Below, one piece after another: positions 1-5,552 of a stretch of DNA of 12,781 nt (position 1 is its first letter; every line of letters begins with the position of its first letter). The position numbers were made by a program, and so were the translations under genes. Below the pieces are notes generated by a model. That model had not been told where the DNA came from, searched no databases, and saw only the letters and a list, made by a program, of their open reading frames with translations. The DNA is taken from the NCBI GenBank assembly GCA_026398285.1, contig JAPLTI010000137.1, forward strand, positions 1 to 12,781. Direction: 5' to 3'. This DNA comes from Verrucomicrobiota bacterium (lineage in GTDB: Bacteria > Verrucomicrobiota > Verrucomicrobiia > Chthoniobacterales > Terrimicrobiaceae).

Positions 1-536
1 CGAGCGACGACGACCTTTACAGCCATCTCATGTATCCGGATGTCTTCGCGGACTTTTCGAAATTCGAACGCGAATACGGCGATGTCAGCAAGCTGCCGAC
101 GCCCGCGTTTTTCTATGGCCTGAAGCCCGGCGAGGAAATCGCGGTCGATATCGAGCAGGGCAAGACCTTGTTCGTAAAGTTGATCAATGTTGGCGCACCG
201 GCTAAGGACGGGCGGCGCGTTGTTTCCTTCGAGTTCAACGGCACACCCCGCGAGGCGACCACGCTGGATCGCTCGCTCCAGACGAAATCCGTTTCCAGAC
301 CAAAAGCCGACGCGGCGAAACCCAACGAAGTCGGTGCACCAATCCCTGGCATGGTCAGCTCGCTCTCTGTCGGCGTGGGCGCAAAAGTCGCCAAGGGTGA
401 CAAAATTCTCACCCTTGAGGCCATGAAAATGCAAACAACCCTCTACGCCCCTGCAGATGGCGTGATCGATGAAATCCTCGCCCAAGCCGGCGAGGCGGTG
501 GATACGGGTGATCTGATCGTCCGACTCCGGGCTTGA
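1..536 (+). CDS. pyc: Pyruvate carboxylase, C-terminal fragment (5' end outside window)
   Basis: This is the end of a biotin-dependent pyruvate carboxylase, which makes oxaloacetate from pyruvate, bicarbonate and ATP (anaplerosis, cytosol). The reading frame is open from base 3, so the gene starts upstream. The first part, including LMYPDVFADF and LPTPAFFYGL, matches the end of the carboxyltransferase/allosteric region typical of Pyc. After an Ala/Lys/Pro linker comes a complete biotinyl domain with the motif EAMKM; the lysine that would carry biotin is the codon at 426-428. The protein ends about 35 residues later, as expected. The Pyc-specific stretch before the linker argues against a separate biotin carrier protein or an oxaloacetate decarboxylase alpha chain. 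No gene follows on this strand for 1.4 kb, so pyc ends its transcription unit. Confidence 0.95.
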   Translation, partial: SDDDLYSHLMYPDVFADFSKFEREYGDVSKLPTPAFFYGLKPGEEIAVDIEQGKTLFVKLINVGAPAKDGRRVVSFEFNGTPREATTLDRSLQTKSVSRPKADAAKPNEVGAPIPGMVSSLSVGVGAKVAKGDKILTLEAMKMQTTLYAPADGVIDEILAQAGEAVDTGDLIVRLRA

Positions 537-564
537 TTCGGTGCAATAAACCAATCCCTCCCAA

Positions 565-603
565 AGTTGCTGAAGCGCTCATTGGGTTCAGCGCTCTTCA
601 ACT
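565..603 (+). other. Imperfect stem-loop after pyc
   Basis: Two short helices can form 28 bases after the pyc stop: AGTTG (565-569) with CAACT (599-603), and AGCGCT (574-579) with AGCGCT (590-595), around a 10-base loop. No T-run follows, so it is not a classical intrinsic terminator. It could be a 3'-end stabilising or processing hairpin for pyc mRNA. The call rests only on complementarity. Confidence 0.3.
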
Positions 604-632
604 GCAAATACTATCCGTCCTCTTTCGCGCGA

Positions 633-666
633 ACCAAAATTTTGGACGATCGTCCAAAATTTTGGT
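633..666. promoter_or_regulatory. 34-bp perfect palindrome, probable operator (copy 1)
   Basis: Bases 633-666 are perfectly self-complementary about the centre between 649 and 650. The palindrome is nested: the 12-bp palindrome CCAAAATTTTGG (634-645) and an identical copy (654-665) flank ACGATCGT (646-653). The inner 20 bp, 640-659, recurs exactly at 751-770. A twofold-symmetric site of this size suits a dimeric helix-turn-helix regulator such as a TetR-type protein, but I cannot name one. Read as RNA it could also fold into a hairpin behind pyc, although its AT-rich stem and lack of a U-tract make a terminator role weaker. Confidence 0.65.
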
Positions 667-727
667 CTTATACAAATTTATACAATTAAATAATATGTGT
701 AAAAATTAGACGGAATTTTTGTAAAAA
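661..727. other. AT-rich core between the two palindromes
   Basis: This segment is far richer in A and T than its surroundings. It holds a direct repeat TTATACAA (668-675 and 678-685, period 10), an inverted repeat AAAAATT (701-707) / AATTTTT (714-720) with a 6-base spacer, and a repeated GTAAAAA (699-705 and 721-727). Such a stretch between two operator-like palindromes could be a promoter region or another easily melted site. I found no convincing -35/-10 pair and no gene clearly driven by it. Confidence 0.4.
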
Positions 728-748
728 CCTGCGACGCTTGAAGTCAAA

Positions 749-772
749 CTTTTTGGACGATCGTCCAAAAAG
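749..772. promoter_or_regulatory. 24-bp perfect palindrome, probable operator (copy 2)
   Basis: Bases 749-772 form a perfect palindrome centred between 760 and 761. With one mismatched pair (748/773) it extends to 745-776. Its inner 20 bp are identical to 640-659 in copy 1, while the outer arms differ (CT...AG here, the extra CCAAAA/TTTTGG arms there). Conservation of exactly the symmetric core, with divergent flanks, is what two binding sites for one dimeric regulator would look like. The centres lie 111 bp apart. Confidence 0.65.
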
Positions 773-850
773 CTTGTCCGAGAAGAGCGAGGAGTGGCGT
801 TCCAGGTGGTGGAATGGGATGGACGATGTTTGATGATTAATGGGTCAAGC

Positions 851-864
851 GGGGTGTTCACCCC
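851..864. repeat. Short inverted repeat GGGGTG-TT-CACCCC
   Basis: A 6-bp inverted repeat with a 2-base spacer lies in the gene-free stretch. A second weak stem, GCGG (867-870) / CCGC (874-877), follows a few bases later and is itself followed by five T at 881-885. Together they could be the 3' end of a short plus-strand transcript from the palindrome region, but the stems are short and I see no matching gene. Confidence 0.25.
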
Positions 865-889
865 ATGCGGTGGCCGCCCATTTTTGAAC

Positions 890-924
890 AAAAAAAGAAG
901 CCGACTCTTGCGAGTCGGCTTCTT
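890..924 (-). terminator. Rho-independent terminator of the outer-membrane gene
   Basis: A 13-bp perfect stem (895-907 with 912-924) closes a 4-base loop (908-911). Read on the minus strand it is followed by seven T (complement of the A-run 890-896, which overlaps the base of the stem). It lies 26 bases past the stop codon of the gene at 950-1489, where a terminator for that gene should be. On the plus strand it is not followed by a T-run, so it is probably one-directional. Confidence 0.9.
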
Positions 925-949
925 GGTTTAAGTTAAGCTACTGGTTGGA

Positions 950-1489
950 TTAGAACGCGAAGCGAAGACCAGCGCGGCCGAGAACGGCGCTCTTAGGCTC
1001 TTCGGAGGAGTAAACCCAACGGGCATCGGAGAAGAGACCGATGTTGTCTGTAACGCGGTATTCGAGACCACCACCGACATTGCCGAAACCATGGCCACGG
1101 CCTGTGCCGTAGGCAGCGCCGCCGCCGACGAGGGCGTAAGGAGCGAGGTTCAGCGAGCAGATCGGATAGCGGAGGAAGAGGTTACCAGAGGTAGCCCATT
1201 CCGTGTTGGATCCACCACCAACTTTTTCACGGCCGAGGACGTCTTGTTCGACGCCGAGACCGATGAATTTGGTGAAGAAGTAGTTAACTCCGAGTCCACC
1301 ACCCCAGCCTGGACGGCCTTGGTTGTAGAAAGCGCCGGCGGCAAATGCGTCGACTTGGAGTTCCTGATCGCGGAATTTGCATTCTGCGGCTGGAGCTACT
1401 GTTTGTTTGAAGGTCTTGGCCGAGGTGCCTGCCAAGGCACCAGTGACTGAGACAGCAACTGTGAGGAGTGCGAGTGTGAGTTTTTTCAT
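950..1489 (-). CDS. Small outer-membrane beta-barrel protein
   Basis: The 179-residue product starts with a clear Sec signal peptide: MKK, a hydrophobic stretch, then probable cleavage after ALA near residue 20. The mature part alternates polar and hydrophobic residues, is rich in Gly, Tyr and Phe, and ends in phenylalanine (GRAGLRFAF), the C-terminal signature of barrels inserted by the BAM complex. Repeated blocks such as GLGVNYFFTKFIGLGVEQD and GGGLEYRVTDNIGLFSDAR look like beta-hairpins of an eight-stranded OmpA/OmpW-like barrel. The ATG at 1489 is the one that gives the signal peptide; its Shine-Dalgarno sequence is weak. The gene stands alone, with its own promoter and terminator. The exact subfamily and any ligand cannot be told from the sequence. 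Confidence 0.82.
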   Translation of the reverse strand: MKKLTLALLTVAVSVTGALAGTSAKTFKQTVAPAAECKFRDQELQVDAFAAGAFYNQGRPGWGGGLGVNYFFTKFIGLGVEQDVLGREKVGGGSNTEWATSGNLFLRYPICSLNLAPYALVGGGAAYGTGRGHGFGNVGGGLEYRVTDNIGLFSDARWVYSSEEPKSAVLGRAGLRFAF

Positions 1490-1505
1490 AGTGTGTTATT
1501 TTGAT

Positions 1506-1535
1506 CAGCACCGCAGGCTTTCACGAGCAGTGCTG
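1506..1535 (-). promoter_or_regulatory. 5'-UTR stem-loop of the outer-membrane gene
   Basis: On the minus-strand transcript, CAGCAC (complement of 1530-1535) can pair with GTGCTG (complement of 1506-1511). Two further pairs extend it after one mismatch, leaving a 12-base loop. It ends 16 bases before the start codon and begins at the base just after the predicted transcription start (1536). A 5'-terminal stem-loop is known to stabilise ompA mRNA in E. coli; a similar role here is inferred from position only. Confidence 0.4.
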
Positions 1536-1542
1536 AGGGGTA

Positions 1543-1570
1543 GTTGTAAAAAAAACGACAGAAACGTCAA
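1543..1570 (-). promoter_or_regulatory. Candidate sigma-70-type promoter of the outer-membrane gene
   Basis: Reading the minus strand, TTGACG (1570-1565) matches the -35 consensus in five of six bases. After a 16-base spacer rich in T comes TACAAC (1548-1543), four of six for the -10 box. The predicted start is 1536, giving a leader of about 47 bases before the ATG at 1489. It is the best pair I see in the 99-bp gap before this gene. Confidence 0.5.
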
Positions 1571-1588
1571 TATTTATTTTTAGTGTGC

Positions 1589-1861
1589 TCAAGCCGCCTC
1601 AGGGTTCCGGATTTTTTCTTTGTCGCGTTCGCGCTTTTCCTCAAGGCGGGCGATTTCGGAAACGAGTTGGCGCTCGAGGGCGTCGCGTTCCTGATAGGGG
1701 GCTTTGGCAATTTGATCTTCGAGGAAGATTTTTTTCTCAGCGATCTTGGCGTTGATCGAACTGTCGACCTCGGCGATTTGCTGCTTTTGGTCGAGAGTGA
1801 GTTGCACGGCGGGGGAGGATTTTTCGAGACGGCTCATGGCGAGTTCGTATGCGGATTTCAT
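1589..1861 (-). CDS. Small charged helical protein, conserved hypothetical
   Basis: The 90-residue product has no signal peptide or membrane segment. After MKSAYELAMSRLEKSSP it is almost entirely made of Glu, Lys, Arg, Gln, Ala, Leu and Ile in helix-forming order, so one long helix or helical hairpin, possibly a coiled coil, is likely. The open frame extends upstream into the next gene, but ATG 1861 is chosen because sequence before it is Cys/Arg-rich and unlike the rest and would overlap the divergent gene at 1940. I recall similar small proteins in Verrucomicrobiota but know no function for them. It sits upstream of the outer-membrane gene on the same strand, yet that gene has its own promoter. 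Confidence 0.7.
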   Translation of the reverse strand: MKSAYELAMSRLEKSSPAVQLTLDQKQQIAEVDSSINAKIAEKKIFLEDQIAKAPYQERDALERQLVSEIARLEEKRERDKEKIRNPEAA

Positions 1862-1939
1862 GGGTGAATTGTAACAAATTCGACAATCAACACACAGAAA
1901 AATTGCGGCCGCGCTCCGGGGAGTGTTTAGTGGGAGGCC
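1862..1939. promoter_or_regulatory. Divergent intergenic region with a small dyad
   Basis: These 78 bases separate two divergent genes and must carry promoters for both. The only symmetry I see is GAATT (1866-1870) / AATTC (1877-1881) with a 6-base spacer, next to the minus-strand start codon. No promoter pair stands out: a plus-strand TTGCGG (1903-1908) / TTTAGT (1926-1931) combination has a 17-base spacer but matches the consensus poorly. Confidence 0.3.
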
Positions 1940-2722
1940 ATGTCGCACTTCAGGCTTTTGAGCACGGATTTTGATGGAACGCTGATCAGCCACTTCTCTG
2001 ATGGACGGTGCGCACCAGACTTCGCCGCCGTGCTCGTGGAGCATAAAAAATCCGGCGGCCTATGGGCGGTGAATACCGGTCGCAGTCTCTGGCATGCCAT
2101 CGAGGGTGTGGAAAAATTTCAGCCGCCGGTGCAGCCGGATTTCCTGCTCACGAACGAGCGGGAAATTTTTCACCGGACTCCCGATGGACGATGGGTTCCT
2201 GAGCACGGGTGGAACGAGACCTGTTATAAGAGGCACGACGACCTCTACGCGCGGTCGACGCATATTTTTGACCGCATCCGCCTGCTCGCCGATGGGCATC
2301 CGGGCATCAATCTCTCGGAAGAGAACGGTCAACTGGCTGGGGTGATCACCTCAGATGAGCAAGTGATGCATGACTTTGTCGCCTTTCTGGAAACCGAGCG
2401 CCTCAAGCTGCCGGAGTTTTCCTATCAGCGGAACACGATCTACCTGCGGTTTGCCCATAGCGACTACCACAAGGGCTCGGCACTCGGGGAGCTTTGCCGG
2501 ATTTTGCAGATTTCCGCTAGCGATGTTCTCGCGGCCGGGGATCATTTCAATGACATCCCTATGCTCGATGGCATCTATGCCAGGCATCCCTGCTGTCCCT
2601 CGAATGCGATTCCCGAGGTGCGGGCGATTGTTGAAAAAGCCGGCGGCCATCTGGCCTCGAAACCAGCCGCCGAGGGCGTGGCCGAGTCCTGGCATTTTTT
2701 CCAAGCGAACCGCCAGCCATGA
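1940..2722 (+). CDS. HAD-superfamily phosphatase (Cof/sucrose-phosphatase-like)
   Basis: This 260-residue protein carries the haloacid dehalogenase catalytic set: motif I DFDGT at residues 10-14 (D10 nucleophile, D12 acid/base), a motif III lysine K178 in YHKGSALGEL, and motif IV GDHFNDIPML with D201 and D205 for magnesium. The order, with a cap of roughly 90 residues between motifs I and III, fits the class IIB (Cof-type) group that hydrolyses sugar phosphates and other small phosphate esters; the substrate cannot be read from sequence. GGGAGG (1932-1937) lies only two bases before the ATG, unusually close. No better start was found, since motif I begins at residue 10. Its stop overlaps the next start (ATGA), indicating translational coupling with the oxidase. 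Confidence 0.9.
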   Translation: MSHFRLLSTDFDGTLISHFSDGRCAPDFAAVLVEHKKSGGLWAVNTGRSLWHAIEGVEKFQPPVQPDFLLTNEREIFHRTPDGRWVPEHGWNETCYKRHDDLYARSTHIFDRIRLLADGHPGINLSEENGQLAGVITSDEQVMHDFVAFLETERLKLPEFSYQRNTIYLRFAHSDYHKGSALGELCRILQISASDVLAAGDHFNDIPMLDGIYARHPCCPSNAIPEVRAIVEKAGGHLASKPAAEGVAESWHFFQANRQP

Positions 2723-4086
2723 ACGCCGCGCTTCTTCGCAAGCTCCACAAAAAACTCGGCGCCGACCGTGTGCTGGATGATGCCCCGGCCGTCTATGCCT
2801 CCGACAAATGGTTCGCCAAGGGCACGCCGGCCGCTGTGGTTTTTCCTGCCAATACCGAGGAGACGGCGTTTGTTCTCCGGGAGGCTTATCGTGCGGGCAT
2901 ACCAGTCACGCCGCGCGGTGCCGGCTATGGGTATGTCGGTGGCTGCACCCCCGCGCAGGGTGGCATCGTGCTTTGCATGGACCGCATGAACCGGATTGTT
3001 GAAATCAACACGCGCGATTTCGTGGCCGTGGTCGAGCCGGGGGTCATCACGGGAAAACTCCAGGAAGCCGCCCGTAAAAAAAATCTCTTCTATCCACCGG
3101 ACCCAGCCAGCCTCAAGGACTGTAGTATCGGCGGAAACATCTCCACCAATGCCGGTGGTCCGCGCTGCCTGAAATACGGCGTCACCCGCAGCTACATTCT
3201 TGGTCTCACGGTCGTATTGCCTGACGGCAAAGTGGTGACCTGCGGCGGTCGCACCCACAAAAACAAAACCGGCTTCGACTTGGTCGGACTTTTCACCGGA
3301 TCCGAGGGTCTTCTGGGCGTCGTCACGCAAGCCACGCTGCGCCTGCTGCCGCTCCCGCCGGCGCGTGCCGTGCTTTCGGCAGGGTTTGCATCCATCGAAG
3401 CGGCGTCCCGCGCGATCCAGCATGTCTTTGCAGCGGGTTTTCTACCGGCGGCTTTGGAGGTCGCCGATGAATTCACCTTGAATGCCGCCCGGGCCTACAG
3501 CCCATCGGCAAAATTCCCGCCCGGCAAGGCGCAGGTGATTATCGAAGTGGACGGCCAGCCAGCCAGTGTGCGCTCCGAGGCAGCGGATCTCGAAAAACTT
3601 CTCAAAAAATCCGGCGCTGCTGGCATTCAAAAAGCCACCACGCCCGACGCCTGCGAAGCTCTCTGGGGACTGCGACGCCTCTACTCACAATCCCTCAAGG
3701 CCACCGGACTCAAGAAACTCAACGAAGACATCGTCGTTCCGCGCGGGCGGTTGGTGGACCTCATGAAATTCGCCGCCCGACTCCAGAAGCAATACGGATT
3801 CCCCCTCGCCTGCTTCGGCCATGCGGGGGATGGGAATATCCATGTAAACATCATGGTCGAGAATCCGGATGATCCAGCGGTTCAAAAAAAATCGTCGGCC
3901 GCGCTGGATGCACTTTTTACTCAAGTCCTCGCCTGGCAGGGCGCAATCACCGGCGAGCACGGCATCGGCCTCGCCAAAAAACCCTGGTGGACGCAGGCCT
4001 TATCCGAAGAAACCCGAGCTCTCCACCAAACGCTGAAAAAAGCTCTCGACCCAGCCGGTCTCCTGAATCCGGGCAAATTTGTGTAA
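2719..4086 (+). CDS. FAD-linked oxidase, GlcD / D-lactate dehydrogenase type
   Basis: The 455-residue protein has the two-domain layout of the family. An N-terminal FAD-binding domain (about 35-210) contains PRGAGYGYVGG and NAGGPRCLKYG (N144 onward). A C-terminal FAD-oxidase domain contains GHAGDGNIHVN (G367 onward; H368 is a likely metal or substrate ligand) and GEHGIG (412-417). Length is normal. Relatives oxidise 2-hydroxy acids such as glycolate or D-lactate and pass electrons to the quinone pool or another acceptor; the substrate here is undetermined. No glcE or glcF partner gene follows, so it either works alone or has partners elsewhere. The start is fixed by the ATGA overlap with the phosphatase; with no clear Shine-Dalgarno sequence, re-initiation is likely. 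Confidence 0.92.
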   Translation: MNAALLRKLHKKLGADRVLDDAPAVYASDKWFAKGTPAAVVFPANTEETAFVLREAYRAGIPVTPRGAGYGYVGGCTPAQGGIVLCMDRMNRIVEINTRDFVAVVEPGVITGKLQEAARKKNLFYPPDPASLKDCSIGGNISTNAGGPRCLKYGVTRSYILGLTVVLPDGKVVTCGGRTHKNKTGFDLVGLFTGSEGLLGVVTQATLRLLPLPPARAVLSAGFASIEAASRAIQHVFAAGFLPAALEVADEFTLNAARAYSPSAKFPPGKAQVIIEVDGQPASVRSEAADLEKLLKKSGAAGIQKATTPDACEALWGLRRLYSQSLKATGLKKLNEDIVVPRGRLVDLMKFAARLQKQYGFPLACFGHAGDGNIHVNIMVENPDDPAVQKKSSAALDALFTQVLAWQGAITGEHGIGLAKKPWWTQALSEETRALHQTLKKALDPAGLLNPGKFV

Positions 4087-4110
4087 GACTCGTTTGGGCG
4101 ACGCTCTTTG

Positions 4111-4136
4111 AAGGCTCAGGATGCAACCTGAGGCTT
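4111..4136. repeat. Inverted repeat between converging genes
   Basis: AAG-G-CTCAGG (4111-4120) pairs with CCTGAG-G-CTT (4127-4136) across a 6-base loop, with one G-G mismatch. It lies where the plus-strand oxidase and the minus-strand operon meet and contains the stop codon of the gene at 4116. Neither strand has a T-run after it, so it may block or stabilise 3' ends rather than act as an intrinsic terminator. Confidence 0.35.
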
Positions 4137-4514
4137 CGCTGGCGGCGGTTGCATGATGATCTTCTGCGTTTGCTCTGTCCCCTCTAGGCTATCCCGATTT
4201 TCTTGAAGCCAGCGGTCAAAGACCGTGACAGCTTCCACGCGTGACATGATGTCTTGGGAATTGAGCAAAAGAATGCGCTCTGTGATATCGCGGAAATCGA
4301 CACGCACTTTGCCGTCCGTCAACAATTGAATGACAATATTCAGGCAGAGGCTGTTGGAATCACCGATCCGAATGAGATACTCGGAGATTTTATCAGCGAG
4401 GCTGAGCGGTGGACCTCCAGAGGTGTCCCACTCCTCGATCACATGTAGTCCATCGAATTTCCTAACTCCAACGCGAATGAAAATCTGGGAAGCTGACTTG
4501 ATGGGTGCAGGCAT
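4116..4514 (-). CDS. Hypothetical protein, last gene of the mfd operon
   Basis: The 132-residue product is not recognised. It has no signal peptide or transmembrane segment. Its first 100 residues look like a small alpha/beta domain: strands around IFIRVGVRK and LNIVIQLLTDGKVRVDF, and helices around LADKISEYLIRI and RVEAVTVFDRWLQEN. A Gln/Pro-rich tail (QPPPAKPQ) follows. It begins 45 bases after the PpiC gene on the same strand with no terminator between, so it probably belongs to that transcript. ATG 4514 is preferred; an in-frame TTG at 4523 would add three residues, and neither has a good Shine-Dalgarno sequence. Its base composition is lower in G+C than its neighbours (56 of 120 bases in 4261-4380), which may mean different ancestry or relaxed constraint. 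Confidence 0.7.
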   Translation of the reverse strand: MPAPIKSASQIFIRVGVRKFDGLHVIEEWDTSGGPPLSLADKISEYLIRIGDSNSLCLNIVIQLLTDGKVRVDFRDITERILLLNSQDIMSRVEAVTVFDRWLQENRDSLEGTEQTQKIIMQPPPAKPQVAS

Positions 4515-4559
4515 GATTTTCAAGAAAACAGGTTTCTTTTACCCCAAACGCATAGCTCT

Positions 4560-5552
4560 CTAAGTCAGGATTTTGATGTAGGCTTTTTGGCGCAGTGTAT
4601 CGAGCCAGCGCTGTTGGACTTTCATGCGCTCCTGCTGCATGAGGTTACGCTCGATTTCCTCACGCACCTCACCAAGTGGTTTGACTGAAGAATTTTTACG
4701 GGCTTCGACATAAAGAATGTAGTAGGAGTCGCCGATGTGGATGACTGGGCTGATGCCTCCGGCCTTGAGAGCAAAGGCTGTTTTGGTGAGTTGTTCGTTC
4801 AGTGTGTTCCGCTCGATCCACCCCCAGTCGCCGCCGGTGTCGCTTGTGCTTTCGTCCTCGGAATACATCTGGGCCATGCGCTCGAATTCCGCGCCGCCAA
4901 CAAGTTTCTGGCGAATTTCCTCGGCTGTCTGCTTCTTGTCACCGCCTGAGCCGATGTCATCTTTGTTGCCCTCGCGAAGGACGATCATACGAAGTTTGAC
5001 CTGTTCCGGCAGGGAATAGGCTGTGCGGTTTTTATCGTAAAAATCCTGAACTTGCTTGGGAGAGACGACAAAGTTGTCCGTGACCTTGGCCTGGCGCATT
5101 GCCTGAACGATGATCTTTTCTTTTTCGATCTCTTTGAAGCGGGTGAGCGTGTAGCCCTGGGCTTGCAGGGTTCGAACGAATGCCGCGCGGTCGCCGCCGA
5201 ATTCCTCGCGGATGATTGTCTGCACGCGGTCGTCCACGACATAATCGGGGATGTTCGCTCCCTTTTCCTGCATTTTGCGGAACTCCTGCAAGATGAGTTG
5301 GCGGTCGACGAGATCCTTGAGGGCGGCGAGTCTCATTTCCTTGACCTTGTCGGCGAGGTCGGGACCACGGTAAGAATCGCGCATGGCGCGCTCGCGGGCG
5401 CCGATGAGTTCGCGCACTTGAGAAATTGTGATGACCTCATTGTTCACGATGGCAGCCACTCCATCGATGACCTCGGCCTGCTGGCAGTGCGCGGTAGGGA
5501 TGGATAGGACAGCAGCCAGGCAGGTTGCAAAAATTGCGAAAAATCGTCTCAT
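4560..5552 (-). CDS. Periplasmic peptidyl-prolyl isomerase / chaperone, SurA-PpiC type
   Basis: The 330-residue protein has an N-terminal signal peptide (MRR, hydrophobic core, likely cleavage near AHC-QQ, residues 23-24). A SurA-like helical chaperone domain follows (about 27-175, with AAIVNNEVITISQV), then one parvulin domain (about 184-285) with YSEDESTSDTGGDWGWI. The C-terminal helix (about 293-328) is typical of SurA, where it packs against the N-domain. E. coli SurA has two parvulin repeats; this protein has one, common outside the gammaproteobacteria. Such proteins escort unfolded outer-membrane proteins through the periplasm, possibly including barrels like the one at 950-1489. Its ATG overlaps the mfd stop by four bases without a Shine-Dalgarno sequence, so translation is probably coupled to mfd. 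Confidence 0.93.
   Translation of the reverse strand: MRRFFAIFATCLAAVLSIPTAHCQQAEVIDGVAAIVNNEVITISQVRELIGARERAMRDSYRGPDLADKVKEMRLAALKDLVDRQLILQEFRKMQEKGANIPDYVVDDRVQTIIREEFGGDRAAFVRTLQAQGYTLTRFKEIEKEKIIVQAMRQAKVTDNFVVSPKQVQDFYDKNRTAYSLPEQVKLRMIVLREGNKDDIGSGGDKKQTAEEIRQKLVGGAEFERMAQMYSEDESTSDTGGDWGWIERNTLNEQLTKTAFALKAGGISPVIHIGDSYYILYVEARKNSSVKPLGEVREEIERNLMQQERMKVQQRWLDTLRQKAYIKILT

Noticed and set aside
640..770. Palindromes as ParB centromere sites or a LexA box
   Set aside because: The core does not resemble the parS consensus TGTTTCACGTGAAACA or the LexA-type motifs I know, and no par or SOS gene is next to it.
640..770. Palindromes as inverted ends of a small mobile element
   Set aside because: Each copy is a self-palindrome, the flanks show no target duplication that I can see, and no transposase or remnant lies between them.
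706..891. Minus-strand frame of 61 codons covering the second palindrome
   Set aside because: Composition is Arg/Ser/Pro-rich like a chance frame, and it lies beyond the terminator of the upstream gene and crosses the palindrome.
794..931. Small plus-strand frame from GTG 794, 45 codons
   Set aside because: It runs straight through the terminator hairpin at 890-924, has no ribosome-binding site at a sensible distance and matches nothing I know.
2575..3423. Long antisense frame (282 codons) over the oxidase gene
   Set aside because: It is the mirror of a well-supported coding frame in GC-rich DNA and shows no domain.
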